From: Gracilimonas sp964505215
GTDB lineage: Bacteria; Bacteroidota; Rhodothermia; Balneolales; Balneolaceae
Length of the DNA stretch: 64,000 nt
Direction: 5' to 3'
Assembly: GCA_964505215.1 (NCBI GenBank)
Contig: CAZDGU010000006.1
Location: forward strand, 62,001-126,000
How positions within the stretch are numbered: the first letter of the stretch is position 1; each line of letters opens with the position of its first letter. The position numbers were made by a program, and so were the translations under genes. Under the pieces are notes generated by a model. It was not told the DNA's origin and made no database searches. It was given only the letters and a program-made list of their open reading frames with translations. Below are positions 1-9,760 of the stretch, piece after piece.

Positions 1-390
1 AAAGGGTTGAAACAGATTTTGGTAAGCTTTTCCATCTTCCCCTAAATGCTCTGCCGTTTTTTGAAGAGAGCGATAAGCAAAAGCTGCATCGCCGTTTTCA
101 AGCGGATGGCCGTATGGAATTTCAGGGTAAATGAATTCAAGTCCATATTTTTCTAACCCCAAAGAGCTCAGAAACGGCGAGCCGACCGTGGTGGGAAAAA
201 CGGCAGCGCACACATCATGCAAAAAGCCGGGCTCAGTGAGTTCCTGCGTTCGGGTGCCGCCGCCAATAGTGGAGGCTGCTTCAAGCACAAGCACCTTCAA
301 TCCTTCCTGAGAAAGACGTACAGCCGCACTCAGCCCGTTTGGGCCGCTTCCCACTATAACTGCATCGTATTCCGGGTGTTCAGCGTTCAA
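1..390 (-). CDS. NAD(P)/FAD-dependent oxidoreductase, phytoene-desaturase-like (C-terminus outside window)
   Basis: The visible 130 residues begin with a Rossmann dinucleotide-binding motif, YDAVIVGSGPNGLSAA, and then LEAASTIGGGTRT, which is typical of the FAD-binding N-terminus of phytoene-desaturase/PYROXD2-like amine oxidoreductases. The start is a TTG at 388-390: an in-frame TAA lies three codons upstream and no ATG or GTG intervenes. It follows the subtilase stop by only 6 nt, so the two are probably co-transcribed. The reading frame runs off the left edge. The substrate cannot be told from this fragment. Confidence 0.85.
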   Translation of the reverse strand, partial: MNAEHPEYDAVIVGSGPNGLSAAVRLSQEGLKVLVLEAASTIGGGTRTQELTEPGFLHDVCAAVFPTTVGSPFLSSLGLEKYGLEFIYPEIPYGHPLENGDAAFAYRSLQKTAEHLGEDGKAYQNLFQPF

Positions 391-396
391 AGTGAA

Positions 397-2061
397 TTAT
401 GGTTGAGCTCGTTCTCCTGCCAGCTTCAATGCTTCGTATGCATTTATAATTCCTCCGGTAATAGATAATTCTGAGAAATGAACAGGCTCCTGCGTTCCCG
501 GTTTATACACTACCTGATCAGGTTTGGTAACGGTTTGGAGTATAATATTTTTCACTTCTGTAGTAGAAAGATCCGGATAGTACGACATTATCAACGCCGC
601 AACGCCTGCAACCACGGGCGAGGCCATGCTGGTACCGCTTTGCATTTTGTAGGTATTATTCGGGTAGGTCGAATACACATCAACGCCGGGGGCAAAAAGA
701 TCAACAGTGGTTTTGCCATAGTTGCTGAAGGTGGCAACCAGCATGGAGTCGGGCTCCCAGGATGTTGCGCCAACGCTCAAATAGTTTTCTGCAAATCCGC
801 CATGTTCGTAATATCGGGTTGGGAAGGAGGCGGTGCTATCTACGTTATCACTTCCATTTCCGGCGCCTGAAACCATTAATACGCCTAAACTGTCGGCAAA
901 ACGGATGGCTTTATCAACATATTCTTTTTGGGGCGAATATCCTTTTCCAAAGCTCATATTCATTACGCGTGCACCGTTTTCGGCGGCGTAACGGATGGCA
1001 TTGGCTACGTCTTTGTCGCGCTCATCGCCATCGGGCACGGTTCGGACAATCATAAGTTCAATATTTGAGGCAATTCCCAATGCGCCGATATTATTATTCC
1101 GAACAGCGCCAATGATGCCGGCAACATGTGTTCCATGGTCGTTATATGGGCCACTTACATCGTTATTTCCATAAAAACGATTGCTGAGGTCATCGTAATC
1201 ATCCCCAACAATATCCCGAGGATTAAACTCCGGATTTAAGCCGTAATCAGCCAAACCTTGAACGTGCTCAAAATATTCCTGAGCATCCGCAAGATCAGAC
1301 TCTTTAATACCGCTGCGTTTCACATTTAGCATCACCTGCTTGGCTTGGGCTAATTGCGGACCTTCGCTTTCGCTAAGCTGAAGTTCATCAATGGAAACAG
1401 AATCAATGTTGGTAATATTCAGCACTTGTTTGATAGACCCGATAGCCATCAAAAACTGACCAATCTGCTGCATTTCTTGATTATTTTTCTCAACCCGACG
1501 CTCATAGGCTTTCTTTATTTCCTGAAAATATGCAAACTCTTCTTGTTGCGCATCAGCTACAGAATCAGCAGAAAGCCCTTCGTATTTTTCGCTTAACTTG
1601 GCGTACAAGCGAGTTACCTCATAGGTGTCTTTTTTAACGTGCGTGCTGTCGGGGCCGCCAATAAAATTCCAGCCATAGATGTCATCCACGTAGCCATTTC
1701 CGTCATCATCGGCATTGTTGTTTGGAATCTCATTTTCATTCACCCAAATATTGGCTTTCAAATCTTCGTGCTCAATATCTGTTCCCGAATCAATGATGGC
1801 CACAATTACTTTCTCTTTTGGGGTTTGATTGGCTAACAGCTCGGTATAGGCTTTTTCAACGCCGGTTCCATAGTATGGCGAAGCATTAGCAGGGGTGAGG
1901 TGCCAGGTTTCGGTAGCCGTGATTTCTTCCGTTTCGGGAACGGCGGTTTCCGTTTTATCCGGAGCATCGGGCTTTTCGGAAGTGGTAGATTTGGTGCCCG
2001 CACAGCTTACCGAGAAAATGAGCAGGAAAAGAAGTGTAGAAAGTTTTGTGATGCTATTCAT
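397..2061 (-). CDS. S8 family (subtilisin-like) serine peptidase, lipoprotein
   Basis: This is a 554-residue subtilase. The start was placed at the ATG that gives a lipoprotein signal peptide (hydrophobic stretch, then SVSC with lipidation Cys20); a longer frame upstream would bury that signal. The catalytic triad is visible: Asp91 in AIIDSGTD, His309 in NDHGTHVAG and Ser478 in SGTSMASP, with the oxyanion Asn402 in GAGNGS. About 130 residues of charged, mostly helical sequence (about 145-275) separate the Asp and His segments, which is longer than in classical subtilisins. It should be exported and anchored to a membrane. It is the fourth gene of a minus-strand run after an unknown gene, ybeY and DUF445. 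Its substrates are unknown. Confidence 0.93.
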   Translation of the reverse strand: MNSITKLSTLLFLLIFSVSCAGTKSTTSEKPDAPDKTETAVPETEEITATETWHLTPANASPYYGTGVEKAYTELLANQTPKEKVIVAIIDSGTDIEHEDLKANIWVNENEIPNNNADDDGNGYVDDIYGWNFIGGPDSTHVKKDTYEVTRLYAKLSEKYEGLSADSVADAQQEEFAYFQEIKKAYERRVEKNNQEMQQIGQFLMAIGSIKQVLNITNIDSVSIDELQLSESEGPQLAQAKQVMLNVKRSGIKESDLADAQEYFEHVQGLADYGLNPEFNPRDIVGDDYDDLSNRFYGNNDVSGPYNDHGTHVAGIIGAVRNNNIGALGIASNIELMIVRTVPDGDERDKDVANAIRYAAENGARVMNMSFGKGYSPQKEYVDKAIRFADSLGVLMVSGAGNGSDNVDSTASFPTRYYEHGGFAENYLSVGATSWEPDSMLVATFSNYGKTTVDLFAPGVDVYSTYPNNTYKMQSGTSMASPVVAGVAALIMSYYPDLSTTEVKNIILQTVTKPDQVVYKPGTQEPVHFSELSITGGIINAYEALKLAGERAQP

Positions 2062-2114
2062 AAAATAAATATCGTTTAAGTAATTGCTGTTAAATGTGAA
2101 AAGACCGCCGAAAA

Positions 2115-3251
2115 TTACGGTGTTTTTATTTTTAGCAAAATGAAATCTGCTCCAACGGTTAAGGTAATAATTAATGTCAAAACAACGAGACTCGCTAAAG
2201 GTTCCCAAATAATGAGTCCGCCAAAAGTACCTAAAATAGCGCCCAAATACTGAATGTACTGAAGCTGATCGTTACTGGCGTTTTTAATCAGGTTTTCCAG
2301 CTTTTTTTCGTCATACTGCCGCAAATTATCTTCCACCAGCGCCTGCACATCCAGTTGATTGATGAGGCGGTACAGTAAATTAGTAACCATTTCTTCTATG
2401 ATGGGAGCATGGTCGTCCAGCTGGGCGGGCAGTTCATCTAAAAACACATCCAGATTGTTTAATCCCTGCTCAATGCCGGTTGGCAGCTTAACAAGTGCGC
2501 TTTCCACTAAATCCTGCATTTCTTGTCCTTTCAGAAAGCTGTATGCCCTCAGCGCTACTTTCTCGAAAGCATTCTGATCAACGGCTTTATCAATTTGCTG
2601 AATCAGCTTTTTGGCAATGGATGAACGCACTTCCGGATCTGCAATCATTTCATCCACGTAGCTGATTACCAGCGCCTTGAGATTCGTTCTGAATTCCGGA
2701 TCATCTATAATATTTCGCACATAAACGGTTGCCTTTTCCCGGTATTTGGAAATGGCCTGCGACTGCTGAATTTTCTGCTTGATGATATCCGGGTTGATGA
2801 GATCTTCCGAAACCGCCCGTGCCAGCCGGTAAGCAATGCGGTCTTTTTGAGCAGGCACAAGACCTTGCCCCAGTAAAGGTCTTTTATGCGTTGGGCGAAA
2901 CAACATGGTAATAGCCAGCCAGTTGGTCAAAAAGCCGATAAGTCCGCTAATGCTGACAATGCGCATCAGTCCTTCAAACGAAAAATGAATACCAAACCAA
3001 GTGGCCGACATCCCGTCAAAATCCCAAAAGAATGAAATTACAAATGTGAGAACCAATACGTAGGGAACGGCGAAAAGGAGGTGCAGAAACCACCGATGTT
3101 CACTTACATTTTTTGGAGGAACGGGAGCGGGCGTTTTATCTTCCTGCCGGGCAGAATGCTTATCTACTTGCGTACGGATGAGTTCCCAAAGGCGTGAGCC
3201 GTATTGCTTGCTGCGTGTTTTTACAATGTCGGTATAATCTTCTTTCGCCAT
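2115..3251 (-). CDS. DUF445 family membrane protein
   Basis: This 378-residue protein matches the DUF445 layout. A soluble N-terminus is followed by a membrane pair near residues 57-110, then the conserved stretch GFLTNWLAITMLFRP and the following LLGQGLVPAQKDRIA. A long alpha-helical middle of repeat-like helices and a final transmembrane hairpin follow (about 335-375). The family is membrane-associated, with no settled biochemical role. It lies 33 nt after ybeY and 53 nt before the subtilase on the same strand. Confidence 0.9.
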   Translation of the reverse strand: MAKEDYTDIVKTRSKQYGSRLWELIRTQVDKHSARQEDKTPAPVPPKNVSEHRWFLHLLFAVPYVLVLTFVISFFWDFDGMSATWFGIHFSFEGLMRIVSISGLIGFLTNWLAITMLFRPTHKRPLLGQGLVPAQKDRIAYRLARAVSEDLINPDIIKQKIQQSQAISKYREKATVYVRNIIDDPEFRTNLKALVISYVDEMIADPEVRSSIAKKLIQQIDKAVDQNAFEKVALRAYSFLKGQEMQDLVESALVKLPTGIEQGLNNLDVFLDELPAQLDDHAPIIEEMVTNLLYRLINQLDVQALVEDNLRQYDEKKLENLIKNASNDQLQYIQYLGAILGTFGGLIIWEPLASLVVLTLIITLTVGADFILLKIKTP

Positions 3252-3284
3252 CTTGTTTTTGCCGTTGATGTACGCAAAAAATTG

Positions 3285-3746
3285 CTAATTGTTAGCTTTA
3301 AAAAGAGCTAAATACGTGTCTTCCAGCCTGCTCATTTCAGCTTTCAGCTCCGGTGTATCATCCTCATAACCAATTAGATGAAGCAGCCCGTGTATAAAAA
3401 TTCTTTTAAACTCACGTTCAACCGGTTCGCCGAATTCTGCAGCTTGTTCCTTAATCCGTTGCGCACAGCAAAATAAAGTACCTTCAATGCCGGGATTTTC
3501 TGCCGGATGTGAATCCTCATCATACCGAAATGAAATGGTATCGGTTACATAACTCCGCCCAAGGTGTTCTGTATTTATGCGTACTATTTCAGCTTCATTT
3601 ACATAAACCAGCTCTACAAAAGAAAAAGTGGCGTTCTCCTGTTCAGAAACCAACTTGAGAATAGCCGCCGCATCATTTTCACTAAGAGGAACAGGCTCTC
3701 CGCTGTCATTAAAAAACTGAAGAGGTGAAGGAGCGGAAGCAGTCAA
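3285..3746 (-). CDS. ybeY: Endoribonuclease YbeY, 16S rRNA maturation factor
   Basis: YbeY is a zinc-dependent endoribonuclease involved in 16S rRNA 3'-end maturation and ribosome quality control. The 153-residue product shows the late-region signature HGLLHLIGYED. The first two His ligands are present, while the third position (His in the enterobacterial GYDH form) is Asp; I recall Asp being common in Bacteroidota members. The start is a TTG at 3744-3746: the frame upstream reaches a TGA with no ATG or GTG between. It begins 11 nt after the preceding unknown gene. Confidence 0.92.
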   Translation of the reverse strand: MTASAPSPLQFFNDSGEPVPLSENDAAAILKLVSEQENATFSFVELVYVNEAEIVRINTEHLGRSYVTDTISFRYDEDSHPAENPGIEGTLFCCAQRIKEQAAEFGEPVEREFKRIFIHGLLHLIGYEDDTPELKAEMSRLEDTYLALFKANN

Positions 3747-3757
3747 AGCAGGAGATC

Positions 3758-4204
3758 CTAAAACGTGAAATCGTCATCCATAGATTCGGTGAGCGAGAGG
3801 GCGATGCCGCACATCATTAAGTCTTCGGGAAGCTGGGTGAAGTCTCCACTTAAAATGGCATTATCAACATTTGCGTATAAGCTACAACCTGCTGTTTTTT
3901 CAACAATCAGCCCGGAAGTTTTCTCTCCTGATTTGCCAAAAAAGGTAACCTGCTGTAAAATGTCGCTGGCTACAAAAGCCGTGCAGTTGTGCAGCTGCAA
4001 AAAAGTGTTATAAGCATACACAGAAACCATGTTCATCTGCTCACCGTTAACGTCTAAGCCGAGGTGAATTTCAAGGGCGAGTTTTCGAGGGTCTTCTTCG
4101 TTTTTTACCTCAAAGCGGAATACATCATTACCCAAAGGTTTGGCTGAGGTGCCAAGCACTTCGCCGATGGCGTCAATATTTTCGGTTGTGAACTGATGAA
4201 TCAT
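3758..4204 (-). CDS. Conserved-looking hypothetical protein
   Basis: This 148-residue soluble protein has no signal peptide or membrane segment and I do not recognise it. It is acidic and ends in a run of Asp plus aromatic residues (DDDFTF). The ATG at 4202-4204 is preferred to a TTG two codons upstream. Tight spacing to ybeY (11 nt) suggests a shared transcript. The coding frame is supported by length and position, not by homology. Confidence 0.7.
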   Translation of the reverse strand: MIHQFTTENIDAIGEVLGTSAKPLGNDVFRFEVKNEEDPRKLALEIHLGLDVNGEQMNMVSVYAYNTFLQLHNCTAFVASDILQQVTFFGKSGEKTSGLIVEKTAGCSLYANVDNAILSGDFTQLPEDLMMCGIALSLTESMDDDFTF

Positions 4205-4272
4205 AAGCAAGTATTTTATGTGCTGAAATATACGCAGCCAAAAACTAAAATTTAAATGAAATACATAGCAAA

Positions 4273-4303
4273 GGTTTTGCGAAACCGGCGGCCTCGCAAA
4301 ACC
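4273..4303 (-). terminator. Stem-loop after the DUF2723 gene
   Basis: A perfect 9-bp inverted repeat (ggttttgcg / cgcaaaacc) with a 13-nt GC-rich loop lies 7 nt beyond the stop of the DUF2723 gene. On the minus strand it is followed only by a short T run (CCTTTGC), so it may be a weak terminator or an RNA 3'-end stabiliser. Confidence 0.45.
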
Positions 4304-4309
4304 CTCACT

Positions 4310-7288
4310 TTAATTGATTCCATAGCGTGCAATTTCGCGATCATTTTCTTCCCTGTTAGCCGGTATAGGAGGGAAGCTTCCGCCAATTAAACCGTTTACT
4401 TCTTCGGCCAGTGCGGTGGCTTGTTCAGTATTTCCGGCCTGGAAATAGCTGTACTGGGTTAGCACCAGCGATTGCCGGGTTGATTGAATGTTGCCAATTA
4501 CCTGCTCAGCCCGGCTGTTTAGCTGCTGAAGCTGCGGACGAATTTTACGCTGTTTTTTAATATTACCCACCGATTTTGCGGCCTCAAGTTCTGCATTCAG
4601 AGCATTAAACTTAGCTTCTAAGTCAGAGAACTGATTCATGCTTGATCTCAGCTGACGCAGCAGTGGCTCTTGTGCGGTTTCAGATAATCGAACAGCATCT
4701 TCATGAAGGCCAACTTGCGTGTAGCGAACGGCATATAAAAGCTTGAGCGATTGATTATGCTCATCCGGTCGGAATGGAACGCGTTCTTCACCCCACTTCA
4801 ACCAATACTGAGCACTGTCCACTTTACCGACTTCGCGGTACTTCATGGCTAACGACATAAAGTTGAAGCGGTAGTTACTGAGCATTCTGCGGATATTTTC
4901 ATCAAAATAAACGTCCGGATTATTCCACTCGCGGAACTGGAATTTTTCTAATCGATCGGTGAAAATATCAATATCTAAATGTCCCTCCGGACCGGCTCCA
5001 AAGTTTTTGGGAACTACACGGTAGGCTTTTCCTTCCGTACGGAAATAATCTTGCAGGTTAAGCTGACTCTGGCTCGAAACGGTATTAGCAAAATACACCG
5101 GACGTAACCATCGGTTGGTTTTCAGAATATCTAAAATTAAGTGATCCTGCACCTGAAGATAGTAGATGTCTTGTCCCTGCTGGTCTTTTCCGTAATAACG
5201 GCCGTTTAGTTTCCATCTCACGACATCATCCAGCGAATCTACCGGCATCTCAAAATCAGTTCCTGACTGGAAAATAGGCAGTGCCGTATCCGGCTTCACT
5301 CCAATATTTTCTTTGTATTGGCGATCGCCGGAAAAAGCTTCTTTCAGCATTTCTTTATCCACCGGTATTTCCAGCGTTTGCGGCTGCCACTGGCTAATGC
5401 CGGCCGTTGCGCGCTCTACTTCTGCATCGGTTAGAGAAATTGGGAGGGGAGCTGATTCGTGCCACCATTGGTCCCGCAGCTGTTTAATATACCAGTCAGT
5501 ATTCAGCAGGCTCAGGCATACAATGCGCACATCGGTTCGGATGCCTTCCACCTCCTGAGCGTACCAGAGTGGGAAAGTGTCGTTATCTCCGTTTGTAAAT
5601 AAAATTGCGTTGGGCGCAACCGACTCTAACAGGTTACGCGCATAATCAGGGGCAACGTAGCGGTTGCTTCGGTCGTGGTCGTCCCAGTTTTGGTAGCCCA
5701 TCCAAACCGACGATGCTAATAAGGTTAGGGCAACTATGGCATAACCCAATATTTTATTATTAACATAATTCTTGAGCATCTCGATGATGCCGGTTACCCC
5801 CAAACCAATCCATATTGAAAAGGCAAAAAATGAGCCTACATAGGCATAATCTCGCTCCCTGGGCTGATAGGGAGGTTGATTCAGGAATACAATAATGGCA
5901 AGACCGGTAACCAGAAACAGTGCCAGAATAGCCAATGCTCGCTTCCAATCCGAACTGAAGTGAAAAATCATTCCAATTAAACCCAACAGAAACGGAATGA
6001 AATAATACGCATTGCTGGCCATATTATTGGGGTAAGCCGGCTCCTTGAAACCGGATCGCCAGCCGGCATCCTGGATATCAGCTTCGCGGCCAATAAAGTT
6101 CCAGTTGAAGTATCGTATATACATGTGGTTTACCTGATAATCCCAGAAATAGGACCAGTCAGAGTCGTACTGTGCATAATATTCTAAGTGATTGGGAGCC
6201 GGCGAGTAACGGCGAGGGAACCATTTCTCAGAAGAACGGTCAATTTGTCCGGTTGTATTATCAAAATTATGTCCTTTTAAAATAGGCGTAGCTCCGTACT
6301 GCTCTCGTTTCAAGTAGCTGATAAAAGCTTCTACCGTTGCAGGATCGTTTTCGTTAATGGGGGGATTAGCAATAGAGCGAATCATAATTACCGAGTAGGA
6401 AGAAAACCCGATTAAGATCATAGCATAGCTAATAACCACAATGTTAGCGATGCGCATTTTGTGCTTATGTGTATAATAAACGGCATACGCAACGGCGGCC
6501 ATAAATAAGAATATGAACGTAAGCGGTCCTATCAGTCCGTAAGTAGCTTCATCAACCCCGTTTGCAATAGTAGGAATGGTTTGAATGGTAAACGGATAGA
6601 TGGCAAAAAAGGCAATCACCGAACCAACGCCAACCAACAAAAACGACTTCCACTCAAACTCTCTCAACTTGAAATACACAATAAGCGCCACAAAAAATAT
6701 AGCCAGTAAGTTCAGCAGGTGAACGCCTATGGCCAAACCAAACAGATAGGCAATAAGCACTAACCAGCGCTCGCTGTAGGGTTCATCATGGTTTTCAGCC
6801 CATTTTAGCGCAAGCCACACCACAATGGAAGTAAAAAACATGGACATGGCATACACTTCAGCTTCAACCGCACTAAACCAGAACGTATCGGTAAACATAA
6901 AGGTAAGGGCACCGACTAAGGCTCCGCCATACATCCCAATTTTACTCATGGAATCCATTTCATTTGGATTTCCTTTCCATTCGCGCACCAGCCGAACTAC
7001 GATGAGGTATAAAAACATAACCGTAAGAGCCGAAGTAAGGGCACTTACAAAGTTGATGCTTAGGGCCACATATTCTGTTGGCATAAACATTGAGAAAATG
7101 CGGCCTACTATAGAGTAAAAGGGGGCTCCCGGAGGGTGGTTTACCTGAAGACCGTGAGCTACGGCAATGAACTCACCCGCATCCCAAAAGCTGGCCGTTG
7201 GGGCCATAGTTAGGGTGTAAACAACGAGAGAGACAATAAAGGTGAATAAAGCGAGATACCTATTGGTCTTTTTATGGTCTGATAGCAT
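4310..7288 (-). CDS. DUF2723 family polytopic membrane protein with C-terminal helical repeats
   Basis: This 992-residue protein starts with the DUF2723 signature: APTASFWDAGEFIA followed by HPPGAPFYSIVGRIFS. It has about a dozen membrane helices over roughly 500 residues and then a long soluble C-terminal part with helical, TPR-like character (about 770-990). The family is common in Bacteroidota and resembles GT-C type lipid-linked glycosyltransferases in topology (Asp in the first loop). The exact reaction is not established. It is monocistronic, with a 180-nt divergent gap to the symporter gene. Confidence 0.92.
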   Translation of the reverse strand: MLSDHKKTNRYLALFTFIVSLVVYTLTMAPTASFWDAGEFIAVAHGLQVNHPPGAPFYSIVGRIFSMFMPTEYVALSINFVSALTSALTVMFLYLIVVRLVREWKGNPNEMDSMSKIGMYGGALVGALTFMFTDTFWFSAVEAEVYAMSMFFTSIVVWLALKWAENHDEPYSERWLVLIAYLFGLAIGVHLLNLLAIFFVALIVYFKLREFEWKSFLLVGVGSVIAFFAIYPFTIQTIPTIANGVDEATYGLIGPLTFIFLFMAAVAYAVYYTHKHKMRIANIVVISYAMILIGFSSYSVIMIRSIANPPINENDPATVEAFISYLKREQYGATPILKGHNFDNTTGQIDRSSEKWFPRRYSPAPNHLEYYAQYDSDWSYFWDYQVNHMYIRYFNWNFIGREADIQDAGWRSGFKEPAYPNNMASNAYYFIPFLLGLIGMIFHFSSDWKRALAILALFLVTGLAIIVFLNQPPYQPRERDYAYVGSFFAFSIWIGLGVTGIIEMLKNYVNNKILGYAIVALTLLASSVWMGYQNWDDHDRSNRYVAPDYARNLLESVAPNAILFTNGDNDTFPLWYAQEVEGIRTDVRIVCLSLLNTDWYIKQLRDQWWHESAPLPISLTDAEVERATAGISQWQPQTLEIPVDKEMLKEAFSGDRQYKENIGVKPDTALPIFQSGTDFEMPVDSLDDVVRWKLNGRYYGKDQQGQDIYYLQVQDHLILDILKTNRWLRPVYFANTVSSQSQLNLQDYFRTEGKAYRVVPKNFGAGPEGHLDIDIFTDRLEKFQFREWNNPDVYFDENIRRMLSNYRFNFMSLAMKYREVGKVDSAQYWLKWGEERVPFRPDEHNQSLKLLYAVRYTQVGLHEDAVRLSETAQEPLLRQLRSSMNQFSDLEAKFNALNAELEAAKSVGNIKKQRKIRPQLQQLNSRAEQVIGNIQSTRQSLVLTQYSYFQAGNTEQATALAEEVNGLIGGSFPPIPANREENDREIARYGIN

Positions 7289-7469
7289 ATGTAAAAAAGA
7301 TTAGCTGCTCAAAAAAATTTTGGATATTGGATGATAACATTTTAAGATAGGCTCGCAATTATAAGCACAGCCATTATATAATCAAAATCTAAGATACAGA
7401 AGAATTATCAACTTCTCGCAGCTAATACGAGATTGAGCCTCTTCTATTGTTAACTTTAAATAATTTTGC

Positions 7470-8963
7470 ATGTCGTCAAATACAAAAGAACGATTTTCAT
7501 CCAAGCTGGGATTAATACTCAGTGTATTAGGAATAGCAATTGGAACCGGTAATATTTGGCGATTTCCGCGAATAGCTGCCCAAAATGGTGGAGAGGCAGG
7601 AGCCGGTGCGTTCTTATTTGCCTGGGTTTGCTTTCTGCTGCTGTGGTCTATTCCCCTGATGATTGCAGAATACGGCATGGGCCGGAAAGGCCGTAAAGGC
7701 GTGGTCGGTTCATTCGTGGCATTAATAGGAGAAAAGAAAGGCTGGCTGGGTGGCTTTGTAGCCTTTGTAGCTACTGCTATTATGTTTTATTACAGCGTAG
7801 TTGCCAGCTGGTGCCTGTATTATTTAGTGACTTCAATAACAACCGCTCTGCCGGCCGATCTGCAGCAGGCCACCGGCATCTGGGAAGGTTTCCAAGGCTC
7901 AAACTGGCCGGTTATTGGGCATGGGTTGATTATGGGATTGGGAGGATTTGTAGTTATTAAAGGTATTTCTTCTATTGAGAAAGTGAACAAAGTGCTTATT
8001 CCCTCTTTGCTGCTTGTGTTGATTGTATCACTGGTGAAATCACTTTCGCTGGAAGGCAGCGAGCTGGGCCTTAAATATTTGTTTACCCCCGATTGGGCAA
8101 CGCTGAAAAGTCCCGGAATATGGCTCGAAGCGCTCACCCAAAACGCTTGGGATACCGGCGCCGCATGGGGACTCATCCTAACCTACGCCGCCTATATGCG
8201 CAAAACAGATGATGTTACTATCAGTGCCTTCCAAACAGGGATTGGTAATAATATGGTTTCGTTAGTAGCGGCTATTATCATTTTTTCCACCGTTTTTGGA
8301 ACCTTAAGCGGTGATATGGGAAGTAGTGAAATTTTAGACGTCATGAAAACCTCCGGCCCGGCTTCAACCGGACTGACTTTTATTTGGATGCCCCAGCTTT
8401 TTGCAACCATGGGCGGTGGCGGCATTTTTGCTATTCTCTTTTTCTTAGGACTGACTTTTGCCGCATTCAGCTCTCTTATTTCTATGATTGAAATGGCCGT
8501 AAAAGTTTTTGTAGATATGGGAGCAAACAGAAAGCGAGCTACTAAAGTTATATGCCTGGCCGGTTTTGGTTTTGGCTTACCGTCGGCATTAAACCTTACC
8601 TTTTTTGCCAATCAGGATTTTGTGTGGGGCATTGGACTGATGGTTTCCGGAGCGCTGGTTTCCTATGCAGCTATTAAATATGGAACTAAGAAATTCCGTA
8701 CCGAGCTTATCAACACCGAAGAGCGTACCACAACTTTAGGTCCCTGGTGGGAAATCATAATCAAATATGTAGTGCCTATTGAAGTTGTGACGCTGCTAAC
8801 CTGGTGGACCTACCTAAGCGTGTCAAGTTATGCACCTGATACCTGGTTCAATCCGTTAAGTCCATTTTCTGTAGCAACGGTGGCACTGCAGTGGGGCGTT
8901 GGTTTGGCCCTTGTGTGGTTCTTCCGCAAGCGCCTAATGGGAAAGAAGTTAATGGCTAAGTGA
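7470..8963 (+). CDS. Sodium-dependent transporter, SNF/NSS family
   Basis: This 497-residue protein shows the NSS signature in TM1, GIAIGTGNIWRFPRIAAQNGG, with the unwound Gly-rich sodium/substrate site. About twelve hydrophobic segments follow. It has the shape of bacterial sodium:amino-acid symporters (LeuT/Tyt1/MhsT type). The substrate cannot be assigned from sequence. It is divergent from the DUF2723 gene and convergent with ddaH, with only 32 nt between the stops. Confidence 0.93.
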   Translation: MSSNTKERFSSKLGLILSVLGIAIGTGNIWRFPRIAAQNGGEAGAGAFLFAWVCFLLLWSIPLMIAEYGMGRKGRKGVVGSFVALIGEKKGWLGGFVAFVATAIMFYYSVVASWCLYYLVTSITTALPADLQQATGIWEGFQGSNWPVIGHGLIMGLGGFVVIKGISSIEKVNKVLIPSLLLVLIVSLVKSLSLEGSELGLKYLFTPDWATLKSPGIWLEALTQNAWDTGAAWGLILTYAAYMRKTDDVTISAFQTGIGNNMVSLVAAIIIFSTVFGTLSGDMGSSEILDVMKTSGPASTGLTFIWMPQLFATMGGGGIFAILFFLGLTFAAFSSLISMIEMAVKVFVDMGANRKRATKVICLAGFGFGLPSALNLTFFANQDFVWGIGLMVSGALVSYAAIKYGTKKFRTELINTEERTTTLGPWWEIIIKYVVPIEVVTLLTWWTYLSVSSYAPDTWFNPLSPFSVATVALQWGVGLALVWFFRKRLMGKKLMAK

Positions 8964-8995
8964 CAGCATTTGGGAAAACAGTACCTCTAATTTTT

Positions 8996-9760
8996 TTAAA
9001 ACCGAAGAGAAAGACAGCTCAATCCGCCATCCAGTTTTTGAAATTCAGAAACAGGAAGGCTGATGGTTTTATATCCGGCCTCTTCAATCAGCTGTTTTGC
9101 TTTGGGGTGATGATCAGGCACCAAAACGGTATCGTTTATCCAAAGAGAATTTGCGGCATAGGATTCTTCATCCGGGATGAGAATACGATTAAATGGTTTG
9201 AATTCATCCCGTTCCGCAAACTCACCAAAAACAAGCAGGTTGTTATGTTCCAGATATGAAAGCCCCGTTTTTAAATGCAACATGTGCTCCATTTCAACCA
9301 CGGAACCCAAGTAGCCAAAATGTTCCAAAAAGCCAATAAACTGCTCAGCTCCCTCCGCATTGGTACGATTGGAAAGTCCAATATAATAATGATCCTCAAC
9401 CATCATCACGTCGCCACCGTCTAAGGTACCCGGCGCCGTAATTTTCCTAATCTCGTCAAAATACTGTTCAAGTACAGGTTGAATAGAATCAATTTCCTTC
9501 CGGCGTGAAGAAGCGCCCGGACGGCTGATAAGAGCAAATTTAGGCGTACATACAGCTGTGTCTTCCACAAAAACAGAGTCCGGAAAAGCTGCGTCTTCAG
9601 GCAAAACTTCAACCTTTAGTCCCAGCTTTCTAAGAGCTTCTATATATAGATGATGCTGTTTTTGTGCTGTTTTGTAATCCGGCGTACCAAGATTGGCTTC
9701 CGTTATGCCCTTTGCTAAAGAAGGAGCGGGCTTTCGAGTGATAGCGCGGGAAAATTTCAT
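8996..9760 (-). CDS. ddaH: Dimethylarginine dimethylaminohydrolase / amidinotransferase family enzyme
   Basis: The 254-residue enzyme has the DDAH-type landmarks in order: PDSVFVEDTAV (substrate-binding Asp/Glu), LDGGDV, HLKTG with the catalytic His, and the C-terminal KLDGGLSCLSLRF with the nucleophilic Cys four residues before the end. DDAH hydrolyses methylated arginines to citrulline and an amine. Related family members act on arginine or ornithine, so the natural substrate is inferred only. It is a single-gene unit. Confidence 0.9.
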   Translation of the reverse strand: MKFSRAITRKPAPSLAKGITEANLGTPDYKTAQKQHHLYIEALRKLGLKVEVLPEDAAFPDSVFVEDTAVCTPKFALISRPGASSRRKEIDSIQPVLEQYFDEIRKITAPGTLDGGDVMMVEDHYYIGLSNRTNAEGAEQFIGFLEHFGYLGSVVEMEHMLHLKTGLSYLEHNNLLVFGEFAERDEFKPFNRILIPDEESYAANSLWINDTVLVPDHHPKAKQLIEEAGYKTISLPVSEFQKLDGGLSCLSLRF

